Source: a virus. From it: a stretch of 22,222 nucleotides of DNA. Shown here one piece after another: positions 15,580 through 21,829 of the stretch (the stretch's first letter is position 1; each line of letters opens with the position of its first letter). The notes under the pieces were generated by a model, which worked only from the letters and a program-made list of their open reading frames with translations, was not told the origin of the DNA and did no database searches. Where the stretch lies: positions 1-22,222 of IMG/VR virus record IMGVR_UViG_3300032334_001696, one strand, 5' to 3'. The position numbers and the translations under genes were made by a program.

Positions 15580-17444
15580 CAGGTTTTCCTTCTTGATGCT
15601 TGCCGGGCGTCAGGTGGCGCACCTAACGCCCCTTGTTGGGCTTGCATTTCACGCATCCGCTGGGTGATCAGCATGCGGTTAGGCCAATCGTGGGCGTCCA
15701 ACACAGCTTCAATGTCAATGGCACCCATTGCATACAATGTGTCTGCCTCAGCGACCCTTGCGGAACGTGCCGTTGACATTTGTGAACCAGCGGACACAAG
15801 TAATTCGAAACGCATTGGTACACGACCTTCAGCGGAAGGCATGTAAAAATGCATGTTGTGAAGAGCCAAAGAAGTTTTTTGACCGGACGGTCCTACCATT
15901 GCCACAATCCGGGGTGAATCATAAAATTCGCAGATAAGCGAAGCAACTTTTTGGCCTGCCCCAGTCAACGTCATTTCAAGGTTACGTAACGCCTGCCGGA
16001 TTCGAACAAACGCCGCTTCTTGCACCGAATCCAACACCCCTTGGGCGTTTCGACCGGTGGGGGTTGCCCCACGAACAATGCCTGACAGCCCTGAAATGCG
16101 TTCCATTTCACCGATATAAAACCCGATCAGTGACATAGCGAATTGTTCGTGGAACGGTGGCGGGTTCAACCATTCGGCCCGTCCGCCGGCGTTGATGCTG
16201 ATTCTTTGACCAGGTTTGTTTGTGATTTTGGTGCGTTGGATACCTGCACGGTTGTCTTCCAAAAACACTGGGTTACCTGTCAACCAAATGTTGTGTTCCA
16301 TCGCAGCGAGAAGACGGTTGATGGACAGTTGGGTGGGTGACAGCATTTCAACCATGCTGTAACCCCAAAATTCGCCTGTGTCTAACGGCAAATACCGGTC
16401 GTACGGGTGCTGACCGTGATTCCACAAAGCGTCGGCGGGTTCGTCCATCAACACAATGTTTCCGGCGATAACAACACACCGCCAACCATCATAAACACGT
16501 TCTTTGTCGGACGGTCCGTTGATCGCAGATTCTTGTTCGGGGAGACCTGGAAACGCATCAGTATGAACTGGGGTTCGCATCCACGCTTCAAACACAGTGA
16601 TACCACGATCATCGGTGGCGTCAAGACGATCCGTTTGACCTGGCAACCCATATCGAGGTGATGTGGCAGGTGAAATCGCACCGGGGTTAGCTTTCGGTTG
16701 GGTGCCTTGCCCGGTTGCCTCAGAAATCATTGTCGGCGCTTCTTCAGTGTTTTCCTGGTAACCATCACCATTCAAACGTTTCAAAGCACCCGGAAACCGG
16801 CGTTCCACTTCCTGCGCAGGTAACGTTTTGACTTCAATAAAGAAGTTTGAGTCGTCCATGTTACGTGCCTGCGGGTCCGGATAAAACGTAAACGGGTCAA
16901 TGCGGGTAATAACAGCGTTCCCTAGCCCCCCAACCTTCGATTGGTCCCACACTGACTTCAAAATTCCGGTTCCGTACACCCAACCGTCCCACAACAACCG
17001 TTCAATTTCTAAATCAAATTTTTCGGCTTGCCAGTTGGTTTGCAAAATGACTTGCAAATCATGTGAAAGTTGGTCTTGGAACTGTGAAAACGGTGAGTAT
17101 GGTTCAGCTGCTGGGGCGACACTGAACGTTGGGCGTTGATCTGTCATCCACGCTGTTAGTGACGCAACAATCGGGTAAATTTCGGGGACTTCAGGTTTCG
17201 GCATCCACGACGCCCGGTCACCCCAGGTGCGGTTGCGTAGAATCTGATAGTTTTTGACCCACTGGGAGATCAACGGTCGACGCGTGGACCTTGCCCGATA
17301 AAACAGGTCACGCACGTACCCAACTAGTTTCGCTTCTTCTTGCATGCTGAGCTTTGGGGGCTCAGGGTTTTGGGCGTGACCGGGTTCGGTGGGGTCAGCG
17401 GACATAGGCTGCGACATGTTTTGTGGTGTGTCCGTTACAGCCAT
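15579..17444 (-). CDS. Portal protein
   Basis: This 621-residue protein starts at ATG 17442-17444 with GGAGG upstream and overlaps the FmdB-like gene by 10 bases. Portal features: an N-terminal helix segment (VGYVRDLFYRARSTRRPLIS), EIYPIVASLTAWMTDQRP (about 88-105), WDGWVYGTGILKSVWD (152-167), the typical DPFTFYPDPQARNMDD (183-198), and a variable stretch to about 300. VVIAGNIVLMDEP follows, then the HPYDRYLPLDTGEFWGYSMV segment. The wing/stem helices are around EMLSPTQLSINRLLAAMEHN, and the clip and stem run to about residue 560. It forms the dodecameric channel at the capsid vertex, used by the terminase to pump DNA and joined by the adaptor below. The length (621) fits P22-type portals. 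Confidence 0.85.
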   Translation of the reverse strand: MAVTDTPQNMSQPMSADPTEPGHAQNPEPPKLSMQEEAKLVGYVRDLFYRARSTRRPLISQWVKNYQILRNRTWGDRASWMPKPEVPEIYPIVASLTAWMTDQRPTFSVAPAAEPYSPFSQFQDQLSHDLQVILQTNWQAEKFDLEIERLLWDGWVYGTGILKSVWDQSKVGGLGNAVITRIDPFTFYPDPQARNMDDSNFFIEVKTLPAQEVERRFPGALKRLNGDGYQENTEEAPTMISEATGQGTQPKANPGAISPATSPRYGLPGQTDRLDATDDRGITVFEAWMRTPVHTDAFPGLPEQESAINGPSDKERVYDGWRCVVIAGNIVLMDEPADALWNHGQHPYDRYLPLDTGEFWGYSMVEMLSPTQLSINRLLAAMEHNIWLTGNPVFLEDNRAGIQRTKITNKPGQRISINAGGRAEWLNPPPFHEQFAMSLIGFYIGEMERISGLSGIVRGATPTGRNAQGVLDSVQEAAFVRIRQALRNLEMTLTGAGQKVASLICEFYDSPRIVAMVGPSGQKTSLALHNMHFYMPSAEGRVPMRFELLVSAGSQMSTARSARVAEADTLYAMGAIDIEAVLDAHDWPNRMLITQRMREMQAQQGALGAPPDARQASRRKT

Positions 17445-17815
17445 TGGGTTTTAGCCTCCGTGACCCCTTCTTCTCTCATTTTAGCGTATGTGGCGTCCAA
17501 GCCTTCGTCAGTTACCCCAAGTTCTGTTTTTGCTTCCCTTGGGTCAACAGGTATAAAGCTTCTAGTGATCCCATCTTTTGCTGATTGTTCGTCTGAAAGG
17601 GTCTTAAAACCGTCTTGTAAATCGGCTTTAGAATGCACATAACGGCCCAAAGCAACATTGAAATGTGGTTCCATACCCATTTGGGGGGCAAACAACGAGT
17701 ATTTGCGTACCATTGGTACACCACATTGCGGGCAAGCGGGTGGGGTGGTGTCACCAAGGGTCCGCCAGTCTTGAAAAACCCCGTGAACCGCACATTTAAA
17801 CTCGTAAATAGGCAT
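17435..17815 (-). CDS. FmdB-type zinc-ribbon protein between terminase and portal
   Basis: I chose ATG 17813-17815 (MPIYEFKC), one base after the terminase stop, with GAAGGG just upstream. The longer upstream frame lies inside the terminase gene. The product is 126 residues. The N-terminal 40 residues match the FmdB-type ribbon: MPIYEFKCAVHGVFQDW, then CPQCGVPM. The first metal pair is Cys-x2-His instead of the usual Cys-x2-Cys, with C8 and H11 followed by the CPQC pair. The rest is helical and charged (EAKTELGVTDEGLDATYAKM) with no known motif. Phages often carry such ribbons near terminase or portal genes. A role in packaging or regulation is possible but not shown. Confidence 0.7.
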   Translation of the reverse strand: MPIYEFKCAVHGVFQDWRTLGDTTPPACPQCGVPMVRKYSLFAPQMGMEPHFNVALGRYVHSKADLQDGFKTLSDEQSAKDGITRSFIPVDPREAKTELGVTDEGLDATYAKMREEGVTEAKTQWL

Positions 17816-17816
17816 G

Positions 17817-19430
17817 TTACCCTTCATTATCCCATGATTCCCACGGCAAAGGCCGCAGAAGACTGTCTGTTTCTGGTGTTGCATCTTGTATTCCGTATGC
17901 CATGACCGGTGAATCCATTGCATGACAGGTCACTGTGATTGCCAGCGACATGACAGTGTCGTCGTACCCATCTTCGTTTGCCGGCCCGTACCCACCATTG
18001 TCCAATGTTACGTAGTTGAGCATTTCGTTGTATGTGGTTTGGTCGTGGATCGTAATGGACTCATCCATGATGACTTTCAACAGCCAACCCATAGCCAAAT
18101 GTTTTGATTGGGTGGTTGTTGACCACCCGTACTGGTCGGTTGACACTTTTCCTGGGGTGTGATCGGGGCGTGCTTTGTTCCAAATTTTGGGGTAGTTCAT
18201 GCCTAACAGTTTCCCGATTGTCATATACCCTGGGCCTTCAATTTCGTTGGTGACTGTTGCTGTGTTGTAGTACAACCCGATTTTGAAAAGCTCTTCAGCG
18301 AACCCGCCTGGGTCTACCCGGCCACGCCACACTGCAACCTGCTCAAGTGTGCGCCGGTTAATTACCTGTGCGACCGCAAAGTCACCTCTGGTGGTGTGAG
18401 TGGGGTCGCCACCAACAAAGTACACACCCCAATCTGCGTCCGCTGATGGGCCACGAAACACGTTCATTGGGCCTTGAGGGTCAGCTTTGAACGTGATTTT
18501 GTTGCCGTCACGCAACAGGTAGCCTCGAGTGCCGGGCATTGGTTCAAACACTTTGTTCAACGCATGATGGGGGAACACGTTAGTTCCGGACGCAATGAAC
18601 GCTTCTTCAGGCGTCGCAGGGTATTCTTGTTTGAACTTGAGTACATCGTTTTCGCAAAGGTTTTTGATAGCCCACCGGCGCCACGCCAACCGGTCATCAC
18701 TAAGCCCCATTGATCGCAACACTTTCTCATCAGAATCAACGTTGCCAAGTGCGTTGTAAGACAACCCCACATATGACGCCAAATACTCTGGGTGTCGATG
18801 CCACGGAAAAAACAGGGGCTCATACTCGGTGTCGCCCGCTTCGGCGGCCAACCATTGTTGATGAAAGTAGTTGCCCATCCCGTTAGCAGTGGATTCCATG
18901 ATGATCGCTGTACCAGGTGTCGAAGGGATTGTTTGACGCAACCCCAACATTACCGTTGACGCTTCAGGCCAAAACGCAACCTCTGAAGCGTGTAAGAAAT
19001 GAATTGTTGCAGACCGTCCAGTCGCTTTGTTACCGGCCGTAGAAACCTGAATACTCGAACCGGTAGTCGTCCAAGCAATATGGTTCTTAGATTCCGCTTT
19101 CGGTTTCCCATACAACCCTTTCAACGGGTAAGTATCCCAATACAATTTGGTCATGTTTAAAAGGTTTTGAGATGCCGGAATTTCGTGGGCAATAACCATC
19201 CCTTTGTACCGTTCATACACAAACGCCAAACTAAACAAAACTGCTTCGGTGATTGTGGAAATCCCCAGCTGGCGGGCTTTTAACACGATCAGACGGATTC
19301 GACCGGTGGTGTCCAATTGGCGTTGGATTGCATCCAAATACTCTTGTTGAGCCCAATTGGGTACCAGTGGGGTGACTTGTAGGTCTTTGGTGAGGATCGA
19401 AAGGTTCCTTACCATTGGTGTGAGGTTCAC
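17817..19430 (-). CDS. terL: Terminase large subunit (packaging ATPase and nuclease)
   Basis: This 537-residue protein starts at GTG 19428-19430, overlapping the upstream stop (GTGA). An internal ATG five codons later is an alternative. Walker A-like KARQLGIST lies at 51-59, and IHFLHASEVAFW at 143-154 is the Walker B/catalytic Glu (E150) segment. NGMGNYFHQQW at 183-193 is the coupling region. The RNase H-like nuclease half follows: GGDPTHTTRGDFAVAQV with D342, NEIEGPG with E396/E398, and DGYDDTVMSLAI with D487, D490 and D491 as the third acidic site. It cuts concatemeric phage DNA and pumps it through the portal. All expected ATPase and nuclease residues are present and the length is normal. 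Confidence 0.92.
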   Translation of the reverse strand: MNLTPMVRNLSILTKDLQVTPLVPNWAQQEYLDAIQRQLDTTGRIRLIVLKARQLGISTITEAVLFSLAFVYERYKGMVIAHEIPASQNLLNMTKLYWDTYPLKGLYGKPKAESKNHIAWTTTGSSIQVSTAGNKATGRSATIHFLHASEVAFWPEASTVMLGLRQTIPSTPGTAIIMESTANGMGNYFHQQWLAAEAGDTEYEPLFFPWHRHPEYLASYVGLSYNALGNVDSDEKVLRSMGLSDDRLAWRRWAIKNLCENDVLKFKQEYPATPEEAFIASGTNVFPHHALNKVFEPMPGTRGYLLRDGNKITFKADPQGPMNVFRGPSADADWGVYFVGGDPTHTTRGDFAVAQVINRRTLEQVAVWRGRVDPGGFAEELFKIGLYYNTATVTNEIEGPGYMTIGKLLGMNYPKIWNKARPDHTPGKVSTDQYGWSTTTQSKHLAMGWLLKVIMDESITIHDQTTYNEMLNYVTLDNGGYGPANEDGYDDTVMSLAITVTCHAMDSPVMAYGIQDATPETDSLLRPLPWESWDNEG

Positions 19431-19750
19431 TCTGGTGGCCCGTCTTCTGCAACGTCAGCTTGTGGTTTGCGCCCAATGGCGTTTCTGCCAACATCGGCGC
19501 GCATCTGCCGGTTCATGGCTTCCACTTGTGTACGCAAGGCCACAATTGAATCATCCTCTTTCTCTTCCCGTAGTTCTTTTACCAAAGCGGGAATCATGGA
19601 ACGCATCAACCCTGTTTTTACCTGCGGTGTGCCATGCAACATCATGTGCTCATAAGCATCCAAAGTCATGTTCGCCAACCTACGAACCCTAATTCGAAGC
19701 TCATCATCATGGGCAACAACAGCAGCAGTGAACGCTGCAACATCATCCAT
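19427..19750 (-). CDS. Candidate terminase small subunit
   Basis: I chose ATG 19748-19750 (MDDVAAFTAAVV) because GGTGAAAG lies just upstream. An ATG 24 bases earlier (19772-19774) has no ribosome binding site. The 107-residue product is helical and charged: RRLANMTLDAYEHMMLHGTP, then TGLMRSMIPALVKELREEK, then a coiled-coil-like helix (VALRTQVEAMNRQMRADVG) and a basic/acidic tail. It ends overlapping the terminase start (GTGA). Small subunits lie directly before the large subunit, are 100-200 residues, helical and often oligomeric through such a coiled coil. I see no clear helix-turn-helix, so identity rests mainly on position and length. Confidence 0.5.
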   Translation of the reverse strand: MDDVAAFTAAVVAHDDELRIRVRRLANMTLDAYEHMMLHGTPQVKTGLMRSMIPALVKELREEKEDDSIVALRTQVEAMNRQMRADVGRNAIGRKPQADVAEDGPPE

Positions 19751-19982
19751 GACTTTCACCACCCAACCCAACATACGGTTTGTGAGTCACAGTGATATCA
19801 AACATAACACCGGGTTTGTCGGTCAGTGGTAACGCCAAATATTTGTCTTCCAACGGCACACCTAAAGTCAAAATCATTTCGCCGTCCCGTTCCGCAAACC
19901 GGGCGCCTTTCTGATATGCCGTAAATTTTGCTAACACCACCGGTTCATCAACCGGTTTAACCACAGGTTTCCTGGCAGCCAT
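19743..19982 (-). CDS. 79-residue protein, function unknown
   Basis: ATG at 19980-19982 has GGGGG seven bases upstream; a GTG one codon earlier is also possible. It overlaps the stop of the membrane-protein gene, and its own end overlaps the next gene by eight bases. Sequence: a basic, Pro/Val-rich start (AARKPVVKPVDEPVVLAKF), then alternating strands (ARFAERDGEMILTLGVPLED and KPGVMFDITVTHKPYVGL). It looks like one small beta fold. No family is recognised. Coupling to terminase genes suggests a packaging or morphogenesis helper. Confidence 0.55.
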   Translation of the reverse strand: MAARKPVVKPVDEPVVLAKFTAYQKGARFAERDGEMILTLGVPLEDKYLALPLTDKPGVMFDITVTHKPYVGLGGESHG

Positions 19983-20413
19983 CACATCACCCCCGGCTGG
20001 TTACCCATACGACTAATTTCCGCCAACAAATCAGCACCCGGACTAATCATCGCAACCCCATCATGTTCCGCACCAACATCAGGAAAATCCCAATCCGTAG
20101 GATCAGGAACCATGTCCCCAAACCCATCCCACTGCGGCACCTGCTGCCAATGCGTAACACCCAAATCCTCAGCAGCATTGTGATCCGGCTGAACCACAGG
20201 CCCAACATTCGGATACCTAACAGCAGCAGCCACAGACTCAACAGCCCCAGACACCGCCAACCCCATAGTCGCAGACAACTCCCCAACCGTCCCAGTCAAA
20301 GACTCCCCAAACACCCGAACCAACCGGTCAACCAAAAACGCAACAAACCCAACAGCCAACACAGCACCAACCACACCACCAACCAAAACCGTAAAACCCT
20401 GCTTAGAACCCAC
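19982..20413 (-). CDS. Small single-pass membrane protein at the head of the structural block
   Basis: The 143-residue reading starts at GTG 20411-20413, five bases after AGGGG. A TTG five codons upstream lacks this. Residues about 8-30 are hydrophobic (GFTVLVGGVVGAVLAVGFVA), then DRLVRVFGESL, one probable transmembrane helix. The rest is soluble and acidic, with QVPQWDGFGDMVPDPTDWDF and no Cys. It could be a holin-like, anchoring or envelope-interaction protein, but nothing proves it. Base use is extreme: the coding strand is nearly all G and T at many third positions, so the plus strand here is mostly A and C. It is the first gene of the leftward block. Confidence 0.55.
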   Translation of the reverse strand: MGSKQGFTVLVGGVVGAVLAVGFVAFLVDRLVRVFGESLTGTVGELSATMGLAVSGAVESVAAAVRYPNVGPVVQPDHNAAEDLGVTHWQQVPQWDGFGDMVPDPTDWDFPDVGAEHDGVAMISPGADLLAEISRMGNQPGVM

Positions 20414-20530
20414 AAACACCCCTAACAATCAACCAACAGTACCCCCACACAATAACAGACAAATGCGTATTACCTAAACCAAAAACTAGAACTGCGCTCC
20501 GCTTAAAGACTGCGCCCTCCTCCGGAGCGG
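20414..20530 (-). promoter_or_regulatory. A/T-rich leader before the leftward structural block, possible late promoter
   Basis: About 20,430-20,490 is A/T-rich between a GC-rich repeat array and the first structural gene. On the minus strand TTGGTT and TGTTAT lie 19 bases apart, a poor match to a vegetative promoter. A seven-base inverted repeat (CGCTCCG/CGGAGCG at 20,495-20,501 and 20,523-20,529) flanks this end. Position supports a promoter for the block; the sequence evidence is weak. Confidence 0.3.
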
Positions 20531-20591
20531 TGGGGGGGGCCGGCCAAGCTGGGAGCCGGTGGGTGCGATCGCCGGTCGTCATGCCGTCCTG

Positions 20592-20869
20592 TCGAGCCCT
20601 ACCTCGAGCCCGGCTCGAGCCCCCCCTCGAGCCCATGCCGAGCGCTGCCAGCTGGCGTTCGAGCCCTACCTCGAGCCCATGTTCGAGGGCTCGAGCTCGT
20701 GCGATCGCAGCGTGTTCGAGCGTGCCGAGCTCATGTTCGAGCGTGCCGAGCTCGTGCCGATTGTCTTCCTGGATTTCTCCCTCCCGCCGCGCTGCGCTGA
20801 ATCCAGGAAGTGTTCGAGCGTGTTCGAGCGTGCCGAGCTCGTGCGATCGCAGCGTGTTCGAGCTCGAAC
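20592..20869. repeat. Non-coding CGAGC repeat array with direct repeats and palindromes
   Basis: About 16 copies of CGAGC lie in about 280 bases. There are three copies of the 20-mer TGTTCGAGCGTGCCGAGCTC (20,713-20,732; 20,734-20,753; 20,821-20,840). A 30-base exact direct repeat is at 20,692-20,721 and 20,834-20,863. TCGAGCCCTACCTCGAGCCC is at 20,592-20,611 and 20,659-20,678. Palindromes include GGCTCGAGCC (20,612-20,621) and GTTCGAGCTCGAAC (20,856-20,869). The octamer GCGATCGC sits in both copies of the 30-base repeat. Reading frames through it are low-complexity and I do not believe them. Location beside a ParA-like gene fits a centromere-like site, a replication origin or a multi-operator control region. 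The three are not distinguishable from sequence. Confidence 0.85.
20765..20810. repeat. 11-bp inverted repeat interrupting the CGAGC array
   Basis: CTTCCTGGATT (20,765-20,775) and AATCCAGGAAG (20,800-20,810) are perfect inverted arms around 24 bases. The interval lacks CGAGC words, so it looks like a small hairpin element inserted between array units, or a separate binding site or terminator-like stem without a T-run. Confidence 0.6.
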
Positions 20870-20874
20870 GCGAA

Positions 20875-20902
20875 GAGCCCCCGCCATTGCTGGCGGGGGC
20901 TC
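20875..20902 (-). terminator. Strong GC-rich hairpin after the ParA-like gene, probable terminator
   Basis: GAGCCCCCGCCA-TTGC-TGGCGGGGGCTC is a perfect 12-base-pair stem with a four-base loop, starting 30 bases after the leftward ParA-like frame ends. On the minus strand only a short TTCG follows, so the T-run is poor. It would isolate the ParA-like transcript from the repeat array. Confidence 0.6.
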
Positions 20903-20932
20903 GTGGTGCTGCGCTGCGATTGCTGCCGGGGG

Positions 20933-21586
20933 TTAGTACTCGGGGGTGTGCGCCTTCGGTCGACGGGACGCCGCGCTGCGGGTGATCACGAGCTCAGCGA
21001 GCTCAGCCAGCCGATCCCCGACGACTTTGGGGGTTCGCATGCCGAGCGTGCCGGCGTCACAGCTGCGGGCGATGCTCAGGTCGTGCGGGAGGACGGCGAT
21101 CGGTTCGGCCCCTGTGATATCTCGAACTTCCTTGAGTCCTAGCGGGCGGTCGCCCTCGAGGACGACGGCGAGCGCTGCGCTGCGGGCGTTGTCGTCGGCG
21201 AGGTACCGGCGCAGTGACAGGAAGTCATTACGTACGGTGAGGATGTCCAGCGCGGCGCCTTCCCAGTAATCAACGCCAGTGTCGACGATGACGAGCGGGG
21301 GCTCTTATGTGCCACTGAATGCCTCCATAGCGTCGATCACTCGCACGAGCTCGGCGGACCGGTTCACGTTCGACGCGATGAGGAGCCGGGACCGTTCCAT
21401 GTTCTCTAGCTGCGCGTCGATCGACGTAACGGGGCGCCCGTCGATCGACGCGCAATCCTCGCCGCGTTCGATCAGTAGGACCGGTGCCGAGTCTGTGCGC
21501 CGCACGAGCTCGGCGGCCAGCAGCACGGCGAGCGTGCTAGTTCCTACGCCGCCTTTGACCCCTCGAATAGTTGTCGCGTGTTTCAT
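20933..21586 (-). pseudogene. ParA/MinD-superfamily ATPase (TadZ/CpaE-like P-loop) broken by an in-frame TAA
   Basis: ATG 21584-21586 has GGGAGA upstream. The first 93 codons give GVKGGVGTSTLAVLLAAEL (K11 is the deviant Walker A lysine; the usual GK[ST] lysine is T16), then VLLIERGEDC. TAA at 21,305-21,307 stops it. The same frame continues for 123 codons to TAA 20,933-20,935: PLVIVDTG (Walker B-like), LTVRNDFLSLRRYL, then RPLGLKEVRDITGAEPIAVL and DLSIARSCDAGTL. These are the order and spacing of ParA/MinD-type ATPases, about 217 residues in all. No good start codon lies just after the stop, so the second half is probably not made alone. One base change would restore it. It may be a recent nonsense mutation, a base error, or read-through. 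Such ATPases segregate plasmids or position complexes. Confidence 0.65.
21411..21454. repeat. Perfect 16-bp inverted repeat inside the ParA-like coding region
   Basis: Arms 21,411-21,426 (TGCGCGTCGATCGACG) and 21,439-21,454 are exact reverse complements with a 12-base spacer. Each arm contains the 12-base palindrome CGTCGATCGACG. It falls in codons for an S-I-D...S-I-D segment, so coding and signal constraints overlap. It may be a protein-binding site or an RNA hairpin. Confidence 0.75.
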
Positions 21587-21644
21587 GTTGGTGATTCTCC
21601 CTGTCTAGGTGGCCGCTACCGCTTGCCGGTTGCGGCTACCTGTA

Positions 21645-21673
21645 AACGTAATGCGGGTGGCGATTACTTTCAA
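21645..21673 (-). promoter_or_regulatory. Possible promoter for the ParA-like gene
   Basis: On the minus strand TTGAAA (21,668-21,673; 5 of 6 to consensus) and TACGTT (21,645-21,650; 3 of 6) are separated by exactly 17 bases, 59 bases before the ATG. The -35 lies inside the palindrome at 21,662-21,679, which would let a bound protein block it. The weak -10 keeps confidence low. Confidence 0.4.
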
Positions 21674-21679
21674 GTAATC
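21662..21679. promoter_or_regulatory. 18-bp palindrome, candidate operator in the divergent control region
   Basis: GATTACTT-TC-AAGTAATC has two perfect 8-base arms with a 2-base centre. It is A/T-rich in a GC-rich neighbourhood and lies in the 243-base gap between the leftward ParA-like gene and the rightward gene. This is typical of a dimeric repressor or autoregulator site. No regulator that binds it is visible in the window. Confidence 0.6.
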
Positions 21680-21829
21680 AGCGTTGCTGGTTCGAGTTCG
21701 AGCTCGGCGGCGCGATCCGGGGCTCACTGCCGGCTGCGGCCCCTGGTGCTGGATTACTGGCGCCGGTGCCGGTAGTGTTCGAGTGTTGCCCAGCGGGGGC
21801 GACGATGCACCAGAAAGACAGGAAAGAAC

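Noticed and set aside
20403-20636. Minus-strand frame of 77 codons with a hydrophobic end, overlapping the start of the membrane-protein gene
   Set aside because: It runs from repeat DNA into the leader, with no convincing start signal and mixed low-complexity content. It cannot be fully excluded as a small membrane peptide.
20592-20869. CRISPR array
   Set aside because: Repeats are irregularly spaced, overlap, differ in length and have no unique spacers of constant size.
20530-20985. Plus-strand frame of 151 codons through the CGAGC array
   Set aside because: Low-complexity Arg/Ser/Pro product created by repeats, crossing the hairpin and the end of the ParA-like frame; no ribosome binding site.
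21305-21307. TAA reassigned as a sense codon in this phage
   Set aside because: Many genes in the window end at TAA at sensible positions followed at once by the next gene, so general reassignment is unlikely.
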